In this document: positions 58,062 through 64,000 of the stretch, in pieces
Numbering within the stretch: position 1 is the first letter of the stretch
Layout of the letters: every line of letters begins with the position of its first letter
DNA from: Whitmania pigra
Taxonomy: Eukaryota > Annelida > Clitellata > Hirudinida > Haemopidae
Direction: 5' to 3'
NCBI GenBank assembly: GCA_021613335.1
Contig: JAJTWR010000053.1
Span: forward strand, 262,001 to 326,000
DNA length: 64,000 nucleotides
Notes under the pieces: generated by a model
The model's input: only the letters and a program-made list of their open reading frames with translations
Databases searched by the model: none
What the model was told of the DNA's origin: nothing
Translations under genes and position numbers: made by a program

Positions 58062-58589
58062 ACAGCCGAGTTACAGACAAGTTCTATGGTGTGCATACCA
58101 ATCAGTTATTAGCAATTAGATTGTTAGTTTACAGTTTTCCATCAGACATGGGACCACATGCTGAAGTCTCGAGTACAAGTACTGAGGGTCAAGTATAAGA
58201 AATCCAAGTCCTAGTGCTTGGACAAGTACATCACTAATTTATTTTTGTTCCATTGCCCAAACTGCATAAAGTATTTGCTTATTACTAAATTTTATTTGTC
58301 TCAGATACAACATAAGTTATTGTATAAAAAACATGTTATTATTGCTAGGAGTATATTTTATTATTAAATAATAAATAGCCTTAACTAAACTATGTTTTAG
58401 ACAAAATGGCAAAAGTTATGCCTATACACTTAAAGGACACAGACAATTTGCCAGTATTTTATATCTTTATGCAAACTACAAACATGCAGCTTGTTGCAGA
58501 GATGCAGCCTTGGCTGTCACAATGACCTGTGTACTCTCATTAATATAAAATAGTCTAGATTTACTATTAATATCAGCCCTTTAGATTAC
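58062..58589. other. spacer before LTR element, no gene seen
   Basis: No supported exon or structured repeat. Confidence 0.35.
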
Positions 58590-59062
58590 TGTCAAGTTCT
58601 TCACTCAAAGCCCATAACAGGCAGTATTGCTGCCACCACTAACTCCCAGTTCTTTACCAGAAACATGGAATTGGAACTAAAGCTTTATTTACAAGACTAA
58701 AAACTGCAGGAAACCATCTATCAAAACCTTAAACAGCTCTTGTCAAGCCCATATTTATAAGCGTTGGATCTGATTAGCAATTTAATAAGTTCTACTAAAA
58801 TATCAGTCAATCCTAACAAATTTTACTAAAATATCAGCCAATCGAAATTCATGAAAAAGGATAATACACACCTACCAGTTGATTAAACCAGTTGTCCTAA
58901 AACATTAATCATTATTTTCAATTACCTCTTGAAGTTTAAGAATAACATTGGCTGGCTTAAACAAATAACTAAAATCTAATGAAATGCACTTGTGAGCCAC
59001 AATTAATCTTATTAATATCAAATCTAGGAGACATGTTTGGTCTCAGAGACCCAGCTATGACA
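58590..59062 (-). repeat. 3' LTR of gypsy-type element
   Basis: Direct-repeat partner of 60626-61043, adjoining the polypurine tract. Confidence 0.75.
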
Positions 59063-59080
59063 TACCTCCCCCCTTAAAGT
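59063..59080 (-). other. polypurine tract of LTR element
   Basis: The + strand CCTCCCCCCTT is a purine run on the - strand, immediately upstream of the 3' LTR, where plus-strand synthesis would be primed. It fixes the element's orientation. Confidence 0.6.
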
Positions 59081-59524
59081 TAAAAAACAGTCACTTAAAT
59101 CCTTCACTTCTCCCACTTGAAAACAGTCTTGATGATTGAAACGACCCTTGTGCTGAATTCATAGACTTGATCTTCTCTTTTGTTTTTGATAACTAGCATA
59201 CTAGATCAGATATGCCCAAAAAGAAATGAAAAGGTAAAGGAAAGATTCTACATATAACACAGGAAGTTCTAAACTAACTTATCCTTACTCTAATCTCAAT
59301 ACAAAATCTCTTAATCCATTAATCATATAGGGCTGAATTCTAATGAAATGTTATATATCAAACCCTTATGCCAAGAATCTACTGATCTTCTCATTCTAGG
59401 ACTCGACACAGATTATACCCCTTACATGATTTTTGTAAGCCATATATTTAGATGAACTTCGACACCCTTATTCCTGATTATTTAAGCCTCCTTCGTTTAA
59501 TACGCTTAATGAAAACATCAGAAG

Positions 59525-59706
59525 AAACTCCGAATGGGTTACATGCCTCCATATGGCGGTATTGGCAACAGTCTTAAAGTGTCATGTTCGAAACCCAGCC
59601 TCCACTGCTGCCAGCGCCCTTGAGAAGGAGCGCTATATAAACGGTTACAAGATGTGCCTCTGACGCTATGCATATGGCGCTATATAAATGAAGTTACAAT
59701 TACAAT
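59525..59706 (+). mobile_element. probable tRNA-derived SINE inside LTR element
   Basis: The 3' part carries GCGCTATATAA, and again GCGCTATATAAATGAAGTTA followed by an ACAATTACAAT tail; such tails occur in several animal SINEs. Upstream, TGTTCGAAACC fits a pol III B box. The A box is not certain. Confidence 0.55.
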
Positions 59707-59913
59707 ATTGGTTAATATAGCAGACATAAAGAATCATAAAATGCCTCTAGAAATCGATCAACAAAACTGGACAACTTAATTTGTTCAGCAGAAAGATGTT
59801 CCAGACTGTTACTTACAGTCACATCGCTCGAAAGTTTACCAATATGAATGTGATCTCGGGATCTCCAGCTATCTCATGAGAACATTGGACAGTTTTGAGA
59901 TTCTACCAAAGTT

Positions 59914-60330
59914 TCAAAAGATATTCGACTGGTTTTTTCTCAAATATATATGATCTTTATGCTTTCTGATCGTATTCACATTTACATGATGCCTCATGTT
60001 ATTCATTTCAACAATGAAAGCAAAGGAAAATCTAATTTTTACTACCACCCTGGAACCCTGCCCTCTTCTCTTGAATTTAGCAGTCCTCTGTACCGGTGAT
60101 AGCCTGAGTATCTGATCTCCCCACTCGAAAGACCGGTCTGTACTACAAAGATGGTACCTCTGAGCGTACTGATCTTGCCTATGATCTCTGGCAATCTCCT
60201 GAAGAAGTTTGACAGTTTTGAGATTCTGCCAAAGCTTCAAAAGATACTTTATTGTATCATCCGGACTTTCCCTTCCCGGCAGATTATCTAAACCTCCGGA
60301 CTCCTGCTGATCTAAATTTTCTTTAGACAT
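59914..60330 (-). pseudogene. gypsy integrase C-terminal remnant
   Basis: About 138 residues. RSFEWGDQILRLSPVQRTAK and KFKRRGQGSR resemble the region after the integrase core (GD.VL.L.P.....L...W.GP). RHHVNVNTIRKHKD follows, like the V(N/H)...LK end of gypsy pol. The catalytic D-D-E core is absent. Confidence 0.6.
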
Positions 60331-60625
60331 CTCTAAGATATTCTATCTTATTACCAAGAAGTCTCGTCGAAAAGTAATTCGGGCACACTGATGCCTAGTT
60401 ACTAGTTATTGTCAACAAATATCTCACTGTTGATGACCTGGATCCTGCGGAGGATGATGATGCTCTCCCAGTCGATCTCACTGCCTCGATTCTTGATGAC
60501 TGTCCTGACGTCAGTTCTTCTGATTGATCCAGTTGAGCCTTTTGGCTTCTTCGGATTTCACCAGTACTGATTGATTCTGCTGAGCACACTGGCTACCTTT
60601 CAGATCCCACTGCTGCTGCCAAAAA

Positions 60626-61043
60626 TGTCATGTTCTTCACTCAAAGCCCATAACAGGTAGTACTGCTGCCAATACTAACCCCAAGTTCTTCACCAGAAAC
60701 AAGGAATTGGAACTAAATCTTTATTTACAAGATAAATGCCTTAGACTAAAAATGCAGGAAACCATCTCTAATCATCCTAAACCATTCTCTAACAGCTCTC
60801 ATCGAGCCCATATTTACACATGTTGGATCTGATTAGCAATTCTAGGTCAACAAATGCCTACCAGTTGATTAAACTAGTTGTCCTAAAAATAATCATTATT
60901 CTAAATTACCTTCACCCTGAGTTTAAGAATAACATTGGCTAGCTTAAACAAATAATCGATATCTAATGAAATGTCATAAATCATCCTTTTAATATCAAAT
61001 CTGGGAGTTATGTTTGGTGGTCTTAGAGACCCAGCCATGATCA
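60626..61043 (-). repeat. 5' LTR of gypsy-type element
   Basis: Direct-repeat partner of 58590-59062. It is shorter by about 55 bases and diverged. On the - strand it is followed at 60625-60600 by a TTTTTGGCAGCAGCAGTGGG sequence in primer-binding-site position. Confidence 0.75.
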
Positions 61044-61887
61044 ACTATGTTAATTAAAATCATTGCAATGTTTTAATACCATGTCATTACTAAATTTTCT
61101 AGAAATTTTTTGATTTTAAATGCAAACAAATTTTTCGATTTTTGACCTTGGCTACCCCCTTCTCCGCAGCTGCAGGTGCATAGTTATGCCACTGTTGCAA
61201 TCAAAATCTGTTTGGCACACATCAACACAAATTCCATAGGCTTTGCTAGAACATTTAGATGACAATTCCTGGGTGCAATAGCACAACTGCCAGAGGTAGA
61301 TGCACATAAAATACATCAAAATAAATAGATGTTACAAGGAATGGACTGAGAATTTCCTTTTATTTAACAAAAATGTAAATAATCGTTTGCAGTATATAGT
61401 GAATTAGCTGTACCTAATGATGCTGTGGATCAATCTAGTTAAATGGAAAAGAAAGAAAGAAGAAAGTGCATGTTTCTAATATGTTTATATGTTCAATTTC
61501 ATAATGGTTGAGGGGTTTGTGCTAATGAAACTTTGAGGCATGATATTTCAAGATACATGAAAATCAGGAATATTATATATCATATAATATTTGAAAATAT
61601 TTGTTTGCCCTAAGCATAGCATGTGCTACATAAACTTTTCATATTAAAATTAGATTATGAAAGTTCATTAGGTTATAAAAGTTTGATTATTTTTGGAAGC
61701 AATGCTCATTATAAAAAATATAATTTTGTAATGTTCAGAAAGGTTATAATTTTTCTTTTCAAAACATTATTTATACTATTTCCATGTTTACAAGACTCAA
61801 ATGTTGCATAAAACCAGACCTTCCTGCATTACTACAGTCTCCTTAAATATCTAAGGATTATTTGAGTATTTTATAATGACATTTCAG
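61044..61887. other. no gene seen; expected upstream intron of GTPase gene
   Basis: Open frames here lack the P-loop (GxxxxGKS) expected of the exon that should precede 61888. Confidence 0.4.
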
Positions 61888-63084
61888 GATTGGATGGATG
61901 ATCCCAATGATCCAGTGGATGGCTTTCCATGGGGATGCAGCCCTAATGGCAACACCAAGGGCATTCGTATGTGGGGTGAACCGTTCTACATTAATACGTA
62001 TTGGCATAAGGTGGGTCTTGTTTTAAGGATAAGTGAATATTCAAATAAGCATCATTTGCATAACTCATTGAACACCATAGAATGAATATGGTTTTTAAAA
62101 CCAGGATGGCTTTTACCAGGCTATTTGAATCATACTAATGTTATTAACTATTCCCAGGTCAATAATATTAAATTTACTATGTAGCTAGCGCACCTGGAGG
62201 CTACCTACTGGCGCACCTTGTGACTTGTTATGTTGATATTTGATTGCGTTATTTGATTTTCGGAGTTACTACTGATAGAAGGCAATATACTATTGATTAT
62301 ACAAAGAAGTTTCTTTGTGTCTTAATACTTTACACCGTTGTTTCTACCAAGCCAACTATGCAACAAAATCAATTTATTTACATAATTTAACCAGTTCATT
62401 ACATTTCAGATTTGTGTTCTCCTCATGGACGTTCAGGGTCTGAATCATAATTTCTGGAAATCAGCAGAGTCGCAGAAGATCCTTGCACTAACCTCATTTC
62501 TCACTTCTTATCCGGTCTTCAATACTAACAAAGGGAATGATTTCTTGGAGGAACTCAAGGTTCAAAAATTATATTTGCAAATTTTTTAAAAATTGAAATT
62601 AATTAATGTTTCTTCCTAATTATTATTTGCAAATTAATTATTTATCTGGTCGAAGGGCTAATAGCCACTAATACGAACAGCCACAGCAAAAATTAAAATA
62701 CATCAACACCTATACTTATGACATGAAATGATGAAGAAATTTTAAATTTTGGAAGCTTTTGATGTTTTAAGGACATGTTTTATTTCTAGTTTTGAATTTG
62801 AATGAAGCACTAACTTTATAACTTATAATTAATAAGTGACATAATTTAGGTCAATGTATTGGATTGGTAATATATATCTAGATTTGATTATGATTGGGTT
62901 GTTTTACCAAAGTTATAAAGTAAACGATTACTGAACTACCAAATATATAATAAATTTATAATTTTTGCATTCTTTAATGATTGCATAAATGTTTTCAAAT
63001 TAAATCAATAATTTTGTTCTTTTTAAGTGCTTTATCAGTTATGAGCAGAAGGCCTTAGAAGTTTATCAAGAAATGAAGTCCAAG
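61888..63084 (+). CDS. atlastin/GBP-like large GTPase, internal exons only
   Basis: Three phase-0 exons: 61888-62010, 62410-62559 and 63028-63084. Exon 1 has FPWGCSPNGNTKGIRMWGEP, matching the switch-I side of the atlastin/GBP G domain (GF.W..G....T.GIW.W..P). Exon 2 has ICVLLMDVQG, the G3 DxxG motif, then KILALTSFLTSYPVFNTN as in the following helix and strand. Exon 3 (YEQKALEVYQEMKSK) resembles the middle-domain helix that ends A..Y...M. These proteins hydrolyse GTP to remodel membranes or act in immunity. The P-loop exon is not upstream in the window. About 150 residues of G domain (RD motif and after) are missing between exons 2 and 3, which lie only 468 bases apart. So this is either a decayed copy or a gene with unusual structure. 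Later exons may lie beyond the window. Confidence 0.7.
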
Positions 63085-64000
63085 GTGAGCTTTAACTAAG
63101 ACTTTAACTGACAATAAGGTTATAACATTTTGACTTTTTAAAACAATTTTCTGTATCTTAAATTCAATGAACTTGGCAGTTATGAAAATGGCTCTAATTT
63201 TGTTCAGTGTTTAAAAATGTGGTTCTAAACACCAAGTATATTTAAATTCATTATTGTATATTAAGTTAGAACAATGTTAAATGCTTCAAAGCCACATCAG
63301 TGTTGTCACTTGCCAGTGAGTCTACACTTGTCAAATAGAGTAACAAATGTTTTGAACAAACAATTATTATTATTATTATTATCATCATCATCATTATCAT
63401 TCACGCATTTTAAAAATGAATATACACAACTCTTTTTGAGTGTTTATAAATATTCACAAAAACATTCTATTTCCATTCATTAAAGTCGGGCAGAACATAT
63501 TGAATTTATAAATAATTTGAGTAAAATTCATCGAATAAAATTGTTAATCTTCTTACTTGAATTATTACACATTTTCATAAAACATTCTACGCCAACATTC
63601 AAGCAGAACATCTTGTTCATTTACTAAGAGTTACATCCAATATGACAATAATGTGATGTGCCTTGGCTGGATGGAAGGCATTTTTGACTAGTCATTTAAA
63701 TTGCATCTATTTTGCTAAGCTTATGTGAAGACTTTACCATATGTAAATATGTTAATTATATAGTTGGTAGTCATTAAAATCACATAGATATTACACAACC
63801 TCATCACTGCACCATTCCCAATTTTCCCGTTTTCATATTATCTCGAACACCTGGTGTAAGCCAAGACAAATGCTCCACTATTCACAGGCTCCATTGCTTC
63901 ATCAACCAAACCCAGGTAGTCTGCCCTCAGGTATTATCAGCTCCACAACCCATAGTTGTTTTAAAGCCTGCATTTCCAGTACTGATTTGAGAGTTTCTAA
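63085..64000. other. downstream region, no exon recognised
   Basis: AT-rich, with a short TTA/TCA repeat at 63364-63400. It is probably intron or 3' flank of the GTPase-like gene. Confidence 0.35.

Larger units (their letters stand above)
58590..61043 (-). mobile_element. truncated Ty3/gypsy-type LTR retrotransposon
   Basis: Two direct repeats, 58590-59062 and 60626-61043, share TTCTTCACTCAAAGCCCATA at one end and CCCAG(C/T)CATGA-like sequence at the other, and open with TG. On the - strand a polypurine tract (complement at 59065-59075) sits beside the 58590-59062 copy. That makes this copy the 3' LTR and the element - strand. The internal part is only ~1.56 kb, with an integrase-end remnant and an unassigned frame at 60589-60395. 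Most of gag-pol is deleted. No target duplication is evident. Confidence 0.82.

Noticed and set aside
59500..59720. tRNA gene
   Set aside because: A B-box-like word is present, but no cloverleaf could be folded by eye and the tail is SINE-like.

Overview
This is nuclear DNA of an invertebrate animal. It is AT-rich, its genes are split by GT/AG introns, and microsatellites and transposons are abundant. Animal genes can be read directly: two invertebrate-type lysozymes, a secreted PAN plus F5/8C (F-type-lectin-like) protein, ITPK1 and SPRING1. A metazoan TTAGGG-like array also occurs, inside a transposon. I cannot name the species; a mollusc, annelid, sponge or other non-vertebrate all fit.

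Layout. 0-5.5 kb: one intact PAN + F5/8C gene and three decayed partial copies embedded in duplicated flanking DNA. 6.8-7.9 kb and 17.8-19.1 kb: two four-exon i-type lysozyme genes on the + strand, with matching exon phases and a TATA box each. Between them lie a 4.7-kb LINE on the - strand (L1-type ORF1; reverse transcriptase with a restriction-like endonuclease), TTATTG and TTC repeats, and a 1.9-kb (GGA)n tract. 21.9-24.0 kb: a nine-exon + strand gene of unknown function. 24.2-27.8 kb: a ten-exon leucine-rich-repeat-like gene on the - strand, tail to tail with the former. 29.8-40.3 kb: a complete ten-exon ITPK1 gene (-), with introns full of trinucleotide repeats. 44.6-46.2 kb: four exons of SPRING1/C12orf49 (-). 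46.9-56.2 kb: a composite region bounded by 1.3-kb inverted repeats, holding a hAT element with a clear 8-bp target duplication, an inverted-repeat element carrying a SENP-protease/PHD fragment, and a 179-bp satellite. 56.9-57.4 kb: a terminal-inverted-repeat element with a telomere-like core. 57.5-58.1 kb: a frameshifted coding remnant. 58.6-61.0 kb: a truncated Ty3/gypsy-type LTR element containing a SINE. 61.9-63.1 kb: exons of an atlastin/GBP-like GTPase (+).

Functionally the window mixes secreted proteins of kinds often linked to defence (lectin-like, lysozymes) at the left with housekeeping genes in the centre (inositol-phosphate kinase, SREBP-pathway regulator). There is no operon logic. 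Exon joins were deduced by eye from splice signals, phase continuity and remembered family sequence. Phase closes exactly throughout the ITPK1, SPRING1, lysozyme, PAN/F5/8C, LRR and unknown-gene models. No database search was possible.
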